Positions 62,701-64,000 of a stretch of DNA of 64,000 nucleotides are shown one piece after another. Numbering within the stretch: position 1 is the stretch's first letter; every line of letters starts with the position of its first letter. Source of the DNA: Rhinopomastus cyanomelas (taxonomy: Eukaryota > Chordata > Aves > Bucerotiformes > Rhinopomastidae). The DNA lies in NCBI GenBank assembly GCA_013400115.1, contig VXBP01008924.1:62001-126000 (forward strand), in the 5' to 3' direction. The notes under the pieces were generated by a model, which saw only the letters and a list, made by a program, of their open reading frames with translations, did no database searches and was not told the origin of the DNA. The translations under genes and the position numbers were made by a program.

Positions 62701-64000
62701 ATTGCCCTTTGTGCTGTTGACTTGAGCTGGAGCAGAGGAGGTTCCACATCAGTGTCAGAAGGACCTTCTTTCCAGTGAGGGTGCCAGAGCCCTGGCAGGG
62801 GCTGCCCAGGGGGTTGTGGAGTCTCCTTCTCTGGAGACATTTCAAACCCTCCTGGACTGTTCCTGTGCGACTGGACCTAGGGGATCCTGCTGTGGCAGGG
62901 GGATTGGACTGGATGATCTTTCGAGGTCCCTCCCAGTCCCTAATGGCTGACACACAGACCTAACATTGAAGAACAGTCCCATGAGCTCTTGGGGCCTGGT
63001 GTAGCCCGGAAGAGCTGAAGATCTAGCGCAGTCCTTGTGGCTGCGGGTCGATCTGGCTAACAGGATTTAACAAGCACCTGAGAGCCTTGGGTCAGCTGAG
63101 GTGTTTCCAGGGGAGCTGGGACTCTGACAGGTCCTGATAAAAGCAGAGTTTGCTTATTTCCATCACAGACTTGTTAGTGCTCAGTGTCTTTTCTAAGGCA
63201 AATCGGTTTCCTCCTGGTGCTCCTGCCGTGCTGGGGTACCTGCTGACAGCTGATGAGAGGCTGATTGCTTCCTAAAGTAAACTGCTCTGGAAATGACCCC
63301 CAAACCAGGCGAGAAGTCCAGAGCCTTGTGCTTTGGTCTTGGTTTTCACTTCAGCATCGCGGGTGTGTTGCTCCTCCATTGTTTTTCAGAGCGGCCCCTG
63401 CATTACACAGAGAACATTCTAGAGCAGGTTCTCCACTGGAGCTCGCTCGCAGAGCCTGGCGCGGCGTACCTGATAATAAAGAGGTTCCTCACGGCAGACG
63501 TGATGAGGAGCTGCAGAGGTGCGTGTCCTGTGGGATCCTGAGGACGGCCGTTCCTCTCTAGCTCTGAGCAGGTGGCGTGTGGTGACTGCAGCTTTGGACT
63601 GGATCTTGAGCGCTGCTGCAGGCGGGAGGGAGTCTCCCTGGGGAGTTCCCTTCCAGGGCAAGGAGGCTGATGAGAAGGGAGCTGGGTTTTGTGCGATGGC
63701 ATCATTGTTGTTCTAATTTCCGTTCTGTTTGAACGTTGCCCACGGCTTCAGCTTGGCCCAAGCCAGAGGGCAGCAGCCTCGTGATTTGTAGTTACCTTCT
63801 TTCTGCAAACGATCAGGCTGAGTGGGGAGAGCAGTGAATTCCCTCTCTCTAAAGAGCACTTTCCCTGAGAGGGTGATGGGTGAGGCAGAAGGAAAAGTTC
63901 CCAGGTTGGTCCCCAGGCCCTACGACCGTTCCAGTGATGGTAGAACCCTACCTGACCCTCTGTAGTCAGGTAGAGGCGTTCTTCTCGCAGAGTCACTGAG
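22724..64000 (+). CDS. ARAP2: ARAP2, Arf-GAP with Rho-GAP, ankyrin and PH domains; 3' end beyond the window
   Basis: Twenty-six coding exons from the ATG at 22891 to 63518 give 4249 nt in one continuous frame. Domain order with residue numbers from that ATG: SAM about 8-73, PH1 about 470-563, PH2 about 576-668, ArfGAP about 680-800 (CX2CX16CX2C zinc finger and catalytic Arg in HRSLG), ankyrin-like 803-860, PH3 about 866-1000, PH4 about 1005-1115, RhoGAP about 1120-1300, Ras-association about 1310-1410. The order and residues match human ARAP2 (about 1704 aa); roughly 290 residues including PH5 are missing to the right. The known family role is a PI(3,4,5)P3-dependent GAP for Arf6 at focal adhesions, with a RhoGAP domain that binds RhoA but lacks catalysis. 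Here the RhoGAP finger position is Leu. Expression is probably driven by the CpG island at 15.7-16.6 kb. The coding part spans about 41 kb, far shorter than the human locus. Confidence 0.95.
22827..22841 (+). promoter_or_regulatory. Minimal upstream ORF in the ARAP2 leader
   Basis: ATG CCT GCA CCC TGA lies 50 bases before the chosen start codon, inside the same exon. Such a four-codon uORF could dampen initiation; that effect is inferred. Confidence 0.4.
23850..24238 (+). repeat. CR1 3' fragment, diverged group A, ARAP2 intron after the SAM exon
   Basis: Sense, gcagcacctgccttgtgagg to ctttccaacctctaatatta. Confidence 0.8.
24508..24743 (+). repeat. CR1 3' fragment, group A
   Basis: Sense, gcagaggaggttccacctca to ccctaatgttctgtgattcc. 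Confidence 0.85.
24935..25005 (+). repeat. CR1 3' tail, group A
   Basis: Sense 70-base tail ending ccctaacattctgtgattcc. Confidence 0.8.
25316..25410 (-). repeat. CR1 3' tail, group A
   Basis: Antisense, atcacgcagcattagggact to ccctgccacagcaggat, with a small internal repeat of the gatccagtc segment. Confidence 0.75.
25459..26300 (-). repeat. CR1 3' fragment, group D, one of the longest here (about 840 bases)
   Basis: Antisense, from ggaatcataggaaggttctg through acttccaggcatggagcttc to atggcctcttgttcctctgg. Confidence 0.85.
26400..26830 (+). repeat. CR1 3' fragment, group D
   Basis: Sense, gggctgcagcacctcccctg through aacaggttgccccaggccgc to ccttccagccctggctgttg. Confidence 0.85.
26831..27549. 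other. ARAP2: Unique part of the ARAP2 intron after the SAM exon
   Basis: GC-rich first half. A short open stretch around 27080-27200 (TVSGSSLPALNVAVSQRFRA) lacks a convincing donor in frame and ends in TGA, so it was not taken as an exon. Confidence 0.4.
27550..27692 (+). repeat. CR1 internal fragment
   Basis: Sense, tccagaggagcagtgaggtt to agcctggaggagactcagga; no tail. Confidence 0.65.
27693..28357. other. ARAP2: Unique intron sequence
   Basis: No gene seen. A short CR1-like tag (ggatcataggatgttagggg, about 27746) may be a decayed tail. Confidence 0.4.
28358..28650 (-). repeat. CR1 copy with reverse-transcriptase motif and internal deletion
   Basis: The minus-strand frame from 28629 reads VVVCLDFSKIFDAVSHSILL, the LINE reverse-transcriptase motif A region. 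It then jumps to a C-terminal-like VRESLLLGTFKKRL segment and a 3' tail near 28360. The intervening ORF2 sequence is missing. Fossil, not active. Confidence 0.85.
28715..28956 (+). repeat. CR1 fragment, group B, tail missing
   Basis: Sense, gatgaggagagatggagaga to caggaagaaattcttgatgg. Confidence 0.8.
29176..29364 (+). repeat. CR1 internal fragment
   Basis: Sense, acagcaacccccagcagctc to accagcaggaggagggagg, about 115 bases before ARAP2 coding exon 2. Confidence 0.75.
29482..29552 (+). CDS. ARAP2: ARAP2 coding exon 2
   Basis: Acceptor tgctttttctgtccaag, phase 2 in, phase 1 out (CACA|GTGAGT). Encodes SSLQRRRNVDPVSISCTGKQ. A second AG ten bases downstream would shift the frame into a stop in exon 4, so the proximal acceptor is chosen. 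Confidence 0.8.
29797..30278 (+). repeat. CR1 3' fragment, group B
   Basis: Sense, agggagacattgagggcctg through ggactggactgggctgccca to agcctgaatgatgctgtggt. Confidence 0.88.
30525..30604 (+). CDS. ARAP2: ARAP2 coding exon 3
   Basis: Acceptor tttgttcttgctctaag, phase 1 in, phase 0 out at GCTACA|GTAAGT. Encodes TSLEGKPPVISPYGEAFVSD, a proline-containing linker segment. Other frames do not join to the next exon. Confidence 0.85.
30815..31187 (+). repeat. CR1 fragment, group D
   Basis: Sense, actgagctcctggaaggggc to gggcaggttggctggggc. It stops where the duplicated 832-base unit begins. Confidence 0.85.
31188..32019. repeat. First copy of an 832-base near-identical duplication
   Basis: Starts tttaagtaaacagtggtttc and matches 32021-32852 at an offset of 833 with only two adjacent-codon differences seen (tgg versus cag near 31518). 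It contains a sense group A CR1 (about 31570-31944). The two copies are separated by one N, so an assembly or allelic false duplication is likely. Confidence 0.9.
32020..32020. other. Single N, assembly join between duplicate copies
   Basis: The ambiguous base sits exactly between the two copies of the 832-base unit. Confidence 0.85.
32021..32852. repeat. Second copy of the 832-base duplication
   Basis: Same content as 31188-32019, including a sense group A CR1 at about 32403-32777. Beyond 32852 the sequence continues as antisense CR1, which the first copy lacks because it ends at the N. Confidence 0.9.
32778..33055 (-). repeat. CR1 internal fragment, group A
   Basis: Antisense, ctcccagctccagagcccca through agctctgcgtccttctggaa to tggacctcttggccccagtg. 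Confidence 0.8.
33350..33435 (+). CDS. ARAP2: ARAP2 coding exon 4
   Basis: Acceptor atctttctgttctag, phase 0 in, phase 2 out at CAATG|GTATGA. Encodes EPHGSEFLPCDTKLDPGVNE and a Ser/Lys run. Linker region, no domain. Confidence 0.85.
33565..33700 (+). repeat. CR1 3' tail, group B
   Basis: Sense, ccctggatgagtttagaagt to ccaaccggagtgattccatg, 130 bases after ARAP2 coding exon 4. Confidence 0.82.
33882..34016 (+). repeat. CR1 3' tail, group C
   Basis: Sense, agcactcgaggccatggtgt to ccaggatgattctctgattc. Confidence 0.82.
34100..34152 (-). repeat. CR1 3' tail, group B
   Basis: Antisense, tagagccattgaggttggaa to gagatcaaccatcgc, 90 bases before coding exon 5. Confidence 0.65.
34245..34601 (+). 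CDS. ARAP2: ARAP2 coding exon 5, linker and start of PH1
   Basis: Acceptor ctctgttctctccag. About 119 residues: an acidic/Ser linker, then APYACFYGTAAKKVKAGWLD and KLSPQG, the highly conserved opening of ARAP2 PH1. Donor CAAGG|GTATGG, wait-free phase 2 into the next exon. Confidence 0.95.
34692..35015 (+). repeat. Two sense CR1 tails, groups B and C
   Basis: 34692-34758 ends cttttccacctcagtgattc (B). 34810-35015 reads ggaacaggctgcccagggag to ctttccagccacctttgg (C). Confidence 0.8.
35016..35591. other. ARAP2: ARAP2 intron sequence with one decayed CR1 tail
   Basis: Only 35405-35458 looks repeated (ccttttcagccgtgatgatt). The rest appears unique, with no exon seen. Confidence 0.4.
35592..36078 (-). 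repeat. CR1 3' fragment, diverged group A
   Basis: Antisense, gttaagggttggaagggacc through gggcagcccgttccagggct to ggcgctgggcacaggatccc. Confidence 0.82.
36163..36216 (+). repeat. CR1 3' tail, group A
   Basis: Sense, ggctggatgatctttggagg to tgcctaatgctctgtgatg. Confidence 0.7.
36307..36376 (+). CDS. ARAP2: ARAP2 coding exon 6, PH1
   Basis: Acceptor tttgtgttcccag, phase 2 in, phase 0 out (GAGAAG|GTGAGT). Encodes KHVFQKRWVRFDGDSISYYN, beta strands 2-3 of PH1 with the basic KRW motif. Confidence 0.95.
36606..37077. repeat. Inverted CR1 pair
   Basis: 36606-36882 antisense (gagtggttgaggttgaacag to cttgccctgtcacttgacgc). 36885-37077 sense group C (ggaacaggctgcccagggag to ttccagccaggatgagtctg). 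Confidence 0.78.
37078..37659. other. ARAP2: ARAP2 intron sequence, G/T-rich in part
   Basis: 37215-37310 is a G/T-rich low-complexity tract. No exon or repeat otherwise. Confidence 0.4.
37660..38160 (+). repeat. CR1 3' fragment, group B
   Basis: Sense, gggtccaggttggggcacct through ggactggactgggctgccca to taacctgaatgattctctga. Confidence 0.88.
38161..38654. other. ARAP2: Unique ARAP2 intron sequence
   Basis: Nothing recognised. Confidence 0.4.
38655..39172 (+). repeat. Two adjacent sense CR1 fragments
   Basis: 38655-38945 is a diverged copy ending near tgatgctcagagattgggtc. 38946-39172 is group A (ggagcagaggagcttccaca to ccttccaacccctaagataa). Confidence 0.78.
39436..39690 (-). repeat. CR1 3' fragment, group A
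   Basis: Antisense, agcatcacagagcactgggg to agctcgcgcccgctgcccct, 80 bases before coding exon 7's 5' edge. Confidence 0.85.
39771..39891 (+). CDS. ARAP2: ARAP2 coding exon 7, PH1
   Basis: Acceptor gcgtttctgttgcag, phase 0 in, phase 1 out (AAAGAAG|GTGAGT). Encodes EVFSKGIILLSAIKTVRVHR and NKFEVVTSQRTFVFRVDKE, the later strands of PH1. Confidence 0.95.
40038..40665. repeat. Cluster of CR1 pieces before ARAP2 coding exon 8
   Basis: 40038-40102 antisense tail; 40140-40225 sense piece; 40258-40310 antisense tail; about 40310-40510 sense diverged group A; 40515-40665 sense (agcatctccctgctgaggag). The cluster ends 41 bases before the exon. Confidence 0.75.
40707..40888 (+). CDS. ARAP2: ARAP2 coding exon 8, end of PH1 and start of PH2
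   Basis: Acceptor gtctttcccttgcgcag, phase 1 in, phase 0 out (GAGCAG|GTACCT). Encodes the PH1 C-terminal helix (ERNDWVTTVLGALKSQ) and PH2 opening (EKSGYLELKGYKAKVFTVLQ). Confidence 0.95.
40889..41369. other. ARAP2: Unique ARAP2 intron sequence after exon 8
   Basis: No repeat or exon recognised. Confidence 0.4.
41370..41735. repeat. Antisense CR1 tail followed by sense group C copy
   Basis: 41370-41425 antisense (tagagattggaagggacccc). 41475-41735 sense (gaaatggcctccagttgtgt to cccagccaggatgattctat). Confidence 0.78.
41990..42296 (+). repeat. CR1 3' fragment, group A
   Basis: Sense, agccaggctctgctcagggg to tccctcatgttctgtgattc. Confidence 0.88.
42303..42410 (-). repeat. CR1 3' tail, group B
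   Basis: Antisense, tagaatcacagaatcactca to cagctccccagagccttatt, tail to tail with the preceding copy. Confidence 0.8.
42625..43105 (-). pseudogene. Possible decayed protein-coding or retrocopy fragment, unrecognised
   Basis: The minus strand encodes a non-CR1 protein-like stretch (VRVTRLYLSTRNDSEIETG, then after a one-base frame change FTKVLVEQIDSAGSIFHFGS and KEMDGVVLALHHCQQ), then stops. An AATAAA in the same orientation lies at 42637-42632. A degenerate processed copy is one reading. I do not recognise the parent, and chance open frames cannot be excluded. Confidence 0.3.
43238..43992. repeat. Inverted pair: antisense group B then sense group A CR1
   Basis: 43238-43600 antisense (gaatcacagaacccttctgg to cagcctccccttcctccaac). 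43605-43992 sense (gaggaaaggctgagggagct to ttccagtctggtggtctgtg). Confidence 0.85.
43993..44944. other. ARAP2: GC-rich unique part of ARAP2 intron 8
   Basis: A long open frame at 44043-44909 (288 codons) crosses it but shows no recognisable domain or splice logic. Probably open through GC richness. Confidence 0.4.
44945..45265. repeat. Sense and antisense CR1 fragments
   Basis: 44945-45105 sense, another tail type (cggctgcccagggaggctgt, acctggtctggtgagaggtg). 45106-45265 antisense group A internal piece (gagcagagcctggctccatc). Confidence 0.78.
45452..45700 (-). repeat. CR1 3' fragment, group A
   Basis: Antisense, cacagagtcagagaacattg to ccagctgacacccgctgccc. Confidence 0.85.
45857..45972 (+). 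CDS. ARAP2: ARAP2 coding exon 9, PH2
   Basis: Acceptor tgttgtctttccctag, phase 0 in, phase 2 out (TTTAG|GTGAGA). Encodes GFGVTVIPMNVANVKQVDRT and KQSFEVITPYKSF. Nearly identical to human ARAP2 PH2. Confidence 0.96.
46030..46268 (-). repeat. Older CR1 fragment
   Basis: Antisense, ccagcactgccaggtcaccc to ctaaacctcccctggcacag. More diverged than the neighbours. Confidence 0.65.
46270..46822 (+). repeat. Two sense CR1 copies joined, groups A then D
   Basis: 46270-46508 is the group A 5' part without its tail. It passes at about 46510 into group D (aacaggttgccccaggcagc to ctctggccattctgtgactc). Confidence 0.82.
46992..47191 (+). CDS. ARAP2: ARAP2 coding exon 10, end of PH2 and ArfGAP zinc finger
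   Basis: Acceptor tcaattgtttcag, phase 2 in, phase 1 out (TGTGCAG|GTAACG). Encodes WIEVLQQSIAETLSDYEVAE, then the zinc-binding cysteines in CADC and CKKC separated by 16 residues. The ArfGAP finger is intact. Confidence 0.97.
47440..47690 (+). repeat. Diverged CR1 fragment
   Basis: Sense, gacaggacgaggagctgtgg to acaaggctctgggcaacctg and gtccctgcagccctct. Confidence 0.6.
47802..47887 (+). CDS. ARAP2: ARAP2 coding exon 11, ArfGAP catalytic segment
   Basis: Acceptor ctcttggccttgcag, phase 1 in, phase 0 out (ATTGAG|GTAGGG). Encodes GQHRSLGPRDSKVRSLKMDA. The Arg in HRSLG is the ArfGAP catalytic arginine of the family, so GAP activity toward Arf6 is predicted to be retained. Confidence 0.97.
47985..48567 (+). 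repeat. CR1 3' fragment, group D
   Basis: Sense, cagcagtgggccctggtggt through aatcctgagtccagttctgg to ccccggccgtgctgtgattc. Confidence 0.82.
48625..48700 (-). repeat. CR1 3' tail, group A
   Basis: Antisense, accgttaggggctggaaggg to ttgccacagcaggatcccct. Confidence 0.78.
48882..49064 (+). CDS. ARAP2: ARAP2 coding exon 12, end of ArfGAP
   Basis: Acceptor tccttgcacctcacccag, 61 codons, phase 0 both sides, donor AACAAG|GTAACG. Encodes IGNKRANSFWAGNLPPDKEL and FITQKYKEGKFRKS, typical of the ArfGAP C-terminal half. Confidence 0.96.
49180..49920 (+). repeat. CR1 fragment, group C (about 740 bases)
   Basis: Sense, tctgctggagggcagggggg through tttgggcaccacaggatcag to ctggaggggtttaaaaactg; final tail missing. 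Confidence 0.85.
49921..50040 (-). repeat. CR1 internal fragment
   Basis: Antisense, ttggccttcttggccacctg to cctgtttcctccag. It joins head-on to the previous copy and ends 95 bases before coding exon 13. Confidence 0.65.
50136..50310 (+). CDS. ARAP2: ARAP2 coding exon 13, ankyrin-like repeats
   Basis: Acceptor cctctccgcggtcag, phase 0 in, phase 1 out (TTCTCAG|GTAGGA). Encodes ALCAAVVKPDVLDTLMLLFS and HSTPYLLAKKAGQRLQMEFL, the ankyrin-type helices following ArfGAP in ARAPs. Confidence 0.96.
50650..51055 (+). repeat. CR1 3' fragment, group C
   Basis: Sense, gaggagtggctgagggaact to ttcctgccaggatgattctg. Confidence 0.85.
51174..51308 (+). CDS. ARAP2: ARAP2 coding exon 14, linker and start of PH3
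   Basis: Acceptor atattttgtcttttaacag, phase 1 in, phase 1 out (AAAGAAG|GTATTT). Encodes SSHSTFLCEFLYKVSSTAAK, the first strand of PH3, after a variable linker. Confidence 0.94.
51340..51640 (+). repeat. CR1 internal fragment, group A
   Basis: Sense, gaatcctggccatgagccag through ctgctgagaccacagctgga to gctctggagctgggagaaaa. Starts about 30 bases after coding exon 14's donor. Confidence 0.82.
51645..51935 (-). repeat. CR1 3' fragment, group A
   Basis: Antisense, agtcacagaatattagggat to tgagtggagcctggctccat. Confidence 0.85.
52067..52211 (+). CDS. ARAP2: ARAP2 coding exon 15, PH3
   Basis: Acceptor cgttccttggtcgcag, phase 1 in, phase 2 out (AGAGG|GTAGGT). Encodes RRWCTLESGFLSYYESDKAT and DISEVLCLVVHKSDCF. 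Confidence 0.95.
52212..52974. other. ARAP2: GC-rich unique ARAP2 intron 15 sequence
   Basis: CG-rich around 52290-52370 but not repeated or coding by any evidence I see. Confidence 0.4.
52975..53230 (-). repeat. CR1 3' fragment, group D
   Basis: Antisense, gccggggttggaaggctcct to cacaacagcaaagaaaagcc. Confidence 0.78.
53231..53708. other. ARAP2: Unique ARAP2 intron sequence before exon 16
   Basis: Nothing else recognised. Confidence 0.4.
53709..53811 (+). CDS. ARAP2: ARAP2 coding exon 16, PH3
   Basis: Acceptor ttggttgctttag, phase 2 in, phase 0 out (GCGAAG|GTAACG). Encodes FTFEVYVMSERVFLFGAETA and the PH C-terminal helix start WTWAIAK. Confidence 0.95.
53930..54045 (+). repeat. CR1 3' tail, group B
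   Basis: Sense, tggttgggctcgatgatccc to ctggtcctgtggttctg. Confidence 0.78.
54269..54467 (+). CDS. ARAP2: ARAP2 coding exon 17, end of PH3 and start of PH4
   Basis: Acceptor ccattttccttggcag, phase 0 in, phase 1 out (GAGCTAA|GTAAGA). Encodes LLGQLYYKDCHTLEQWRKGW and FAVEKSSLYFCLEM. Confidence 0.95.
54520..55070 (-). repeat. CR1 3' fragment, group A (about 550 bases)
   Basis: Antisense, cacagaatcacagagtctta through gcagcccctgccagggctct to gtagaggagaaggagaacct. Confidence 0.88.
55211..55274 (+). CDS. ARAP2: ARAP2 coding exon 18, PH4
   Basis: Acceptor tgtgtttgtttgcag, phase 1 in, phase 2 out (GGAAG|GTAAGG). Encodes ISSVLQNGEKIDVLLLVEKG. Confidence 0.95.
55308..55385 (-). repeat. CR1 3' tail, group A
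   Basis: Antisense, cacagaatcccagaacattg to ccgcacagcaggatcactgg, about 35 bases after coding exon 18. Confidence 0.8.
55558..55978 (+). repeat. CR1 3' fragment, group B
   Basis: Sense, agctggggaagggcctggag to caacctgagtgattctgtgg, about 55 bases before coding exon 19. Confidence 0.87.
56035..56198 (+). CDS. ARAP2: ARAP2 coding exon 19, end of PH4 and start of RhoGAP
   Basis: Acceptor tgtgtgcttgccag, phase 2 in, phase 1 out (CAGTATG|GTGAGT). Encodes TLYIRGHTKLDFMVWCAAIE and DVPIVVSSCIAFVTQY, the first RhoGAP helix. Confidence 0.96.
56312..56825. repeat. Antisense CR1 tail and sense group A copy
   Basis: 56312-56362 antisense (gagtcatcatggctggaaag). 56400-56825 sense (agccaggctctgctcagggg to cctcatgctctgcgattcgg). 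Confidence 0.83.
56961..57173 (+). CDS. ARAP2: ARAP2 coding exon 20, RhoGAP core
   Basis: Acceptor taatggtttccccag, phase 1 in, phase 1 out (GCCTTAG|GTAACG). Encodes GLGSKQIYLRSGDSSSVAEL and KLRAGKHQLEDVADVLKSFL. Active RhoGAPs read IYR-x-SG at the finger. This gene reads IYLRSG, so Leu holds the finger position and an Arg sits one residue later. Human ARAP2 also lacks the finger Arg. Confidence 0.96.
57478..57560 (-). repeat. CR1 3' tail, group A
   Basis: Antisense, gatcacagaacgtcagggac to ccccagcagcatcccctaga. Confidence 0.8.
57788..58345 (-). repeat. CR1 3' fragment, group B (about 560 bases)
   Basis: Antisense, ggaatcacagaactattcag through ctgggcagcccatcccaggg to cccctccctcctcccctgtc. 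Confidence 0.87.
58601..58706 (+). CDS. ARAP2: ARAP2 coding exon 21, RhoGAP
   Basis: Acceptor gttgctccctggcag, phase 1 in, phase 2 out (CTACAG|GTCAGT). Encodes GKYRAFIRSLPPVNRATLAA and VIEHLY. Confidence 0.95.
58862..59402. other. ARAP2: ARAP2 intron 21 sequence, partly GC-rich, with two short CR1 tails
   Basis: 59262-59330 resembles a sense group E tail (ctcctccagcctcagtgatt). 59368-59402 is an antisense tail. The rest is unique. Confidence 0.5.
59833..59980 (+). CDS. ARAP2: ARAP2 coding exon 22, end of RhoGAP
   Basis: Acceptor ttgtttccttccacag, phase 2 in, phase 0 out (TTTGAG|GTGCCT). Encodes NQMNPHSLAMAFSSCLFQTK and VIEDLIKNYVQLFE. A CR1 fragment begins about 22 bases after the donor. 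Confidence 0.95.
60003..60560 (-). repeat. CR1 3' fragment, group A (about 560 bases)
   Basis: Antisense, gtcacatgatcactgaacag through gcagcccctgccagggctct to gagagcccctctcgatctgc. Begins about 22 bases inside the intron after coding exon 22. Confidence 0.88.
60561..61015. other. ARAP2: Unique ARAP2 intron sequence before exon 23
   Basis: Nothing recognised besides the exon 23 splice signals. Confidence 0.4.
61016..61084 (+). CDS. ARAP2: ARAP2 coding exon 23
   Basis: Acceptor gtttctctttgaacag, 23 codons in phase 0, donor ACTCAG|GTGAGC. Encodes EEQIKQMDIENSFITRWKDT, the linker from RhoGAP to RA. Confidence 0.95.
61355..61885 (-). repeat. Chimeric CR1: group C tail joined to group B body
   Basis: Antisense. 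61355-61550 is group C (tcatcctggctgggagggac, cctgggcagcctgttccggt). From about 61553 it follows group B (tgatggccagtctgaccctc to cagcctccctagtgctgagg). Confidence 0.8.
61920..62005 (-). repeat. CR1 internal fragment
   Basis: Antisense, gtctgatccaggccagggtg to ccctgctggccttcttcaga. Confidence 0.6.
62006..62307. other. ARAP2: Unique ARAP2 intron sequence before exon 24
   Basis: No repeat family recognised. Confidence 0.4.
62308..62382 (+). CDS. ARAP2: ARAP2 coding exon 24, Ras-association domain
   Basis: Acceptor cttggtggtggtgtag (pyrimidine-poor), 25 codons in phase 0, donor ATCAGG|GTGAGG. Encodes SQAGDLLIEVYVERKEPDCS, beta strand 1-2 of the ubiquitin-like RA domain. Confidence 0.94.
62476..62593 (+). 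CDS. ARAP2: ARAP2 coding exon 25, Ras-association domain
   Basis: Acceptor tgctcttctccacag, phase 0 in, phase 1 out (GAACTAG|GTTAGT). Encodes SPLMEAEELTSDVLGIKRIT and DIWATFEVIEHGEL. Confidence 0.95.
62722..62962 (+). repeat. CR1 3' fragment, group A
   Basis: Sense, gagctggagcagaggaggtt to cctcccagtccctaatggct. Confidence 0.88.
63390..63518 (+). CDS. ARAP2: ARAP2 coding exon 26, end of Ras-association domain
   Basis: Acceptor cctccattgtttttcag, phase 1 in, phase 1 out (TGCAGAG|GTGCGT). Encodes RPLHYTENILEQVLHWSSLA and AYLIIKRFLTADVMRSC. It is the last exon in the window; PH5 and the C-tail must follow to the right. Confidence 0.94.
63519..64000. other. ARAP2: ARAP2 intron after exon 26, to the window edge
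   Basis: No further exon with correct phase was found; the next coding exon (expected to begin PH5) must lie outside. Confidence 0.5.

Noticed and set aside
1..64000. CRISPR arrays, operons, prophage or bacterial mobile systems
   Set aside because: The window is eukaryotic with introns and LINEs; repeats are dispersed CR1 copies without regular spacing.
1..64000. tRNA, rRNA or clear endogenous retrovirus
   Set aside because: No cloverleaf, rRNA motif, LTR pair or retroviral coding motif was recognised on reading both strands.

Overview
This is vertebrate nuclear DNA, almost certainly from a bird. Split genes with GT-AG introns, CpG islands and a very dense load of CR1-type LINE 3' fragments point that way. 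Roughly a third of the window is CR1 by eye, an unusually high share. CR1-rich lineages such as Piciformes (woodpeckers, toucans, honeyguides, barbets) fit, but the exact order is an inference.

Two head-to-head protein genes were reconstructed exon by exon from splice signals, codon phase and protein similarity. On the minus strand, DTHD1 (death domain-containing protein 1) is complete: ten coding exons from the ATG at 11217 to a TGA at 1760, 3051 nt, 1016 codons, every exon junction phase-compatible. On the plus strand, ARAP2 (Arf-GAP with Rho-GAP domain, ankyrin repeat and PH domain-containing protein 2) starts with its SAM exon (ATG 22891). It runs through PH1, PH2, ArfGAP, ankyrin, PH3, PH4, RhoGAP and Ras-associating exons to 63518. 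That is 26 coding exons and about 1416 codons, all in phase. The last exons (PH5 and C-tail) lie beyond the right edge. The same ARAP2/DTHD1 head-to-head order exists in human, which supports both calls.

Layout: 1-1.7 kb is sequence 3' of DTHD1, with an isolated CpG-rich patch at 1.09-1.40 kb. DTHD1 occupies 1.76-11.3 kb. A CR1-rich intergenic stretch follows at 11.3-15.7 kb. The ARAP2 CpG-island promoter and first non-coding exon lie at 15.7-16.6 kb, and a long 5' intron with possible small 5'UTR exons covers 16.4-22.7 kb. ARAP2 coding exons fill 22.9-63.5 kb.

The introns are packed with CR1 pieces in both orientations. By tail sequence I sort them into five groups: A (contains agagccctggcaggggctgc), B (ggactggactgggctgccca), C (ggaacaggctgcccagggag), D (gctgccccaggcagctgtgg-like, with wholesale accgctgtggctgcccc variants) and E (ends agcctcagtgattctgtga-like). 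No CR1 copy is full length or coding. The many medium-length open frames that share one recurring peptide are remains of the CR1 ORF2 C-terminus, not genes.

The genes do not form an operon or pathway. DTHD1 has the architecture of a death-domain adaptor with ZU5/UPA-like regions. ARAP2 is a PI(3,4,5)P3-responsive Arf6 GAP acting at focal adhesions and the actin cytoskeleton. I saw no CRISPR, viral, toxin or novel multi-gene system. The most notable observations are a phase-supported GC-AG intron in DTHD1, a displaced arginine at the RhoGAP finger of ARAP2, an 832-bp near-identical duplication flanking a single N (probably an assembly artefact), and several chimeric CR1 copies.
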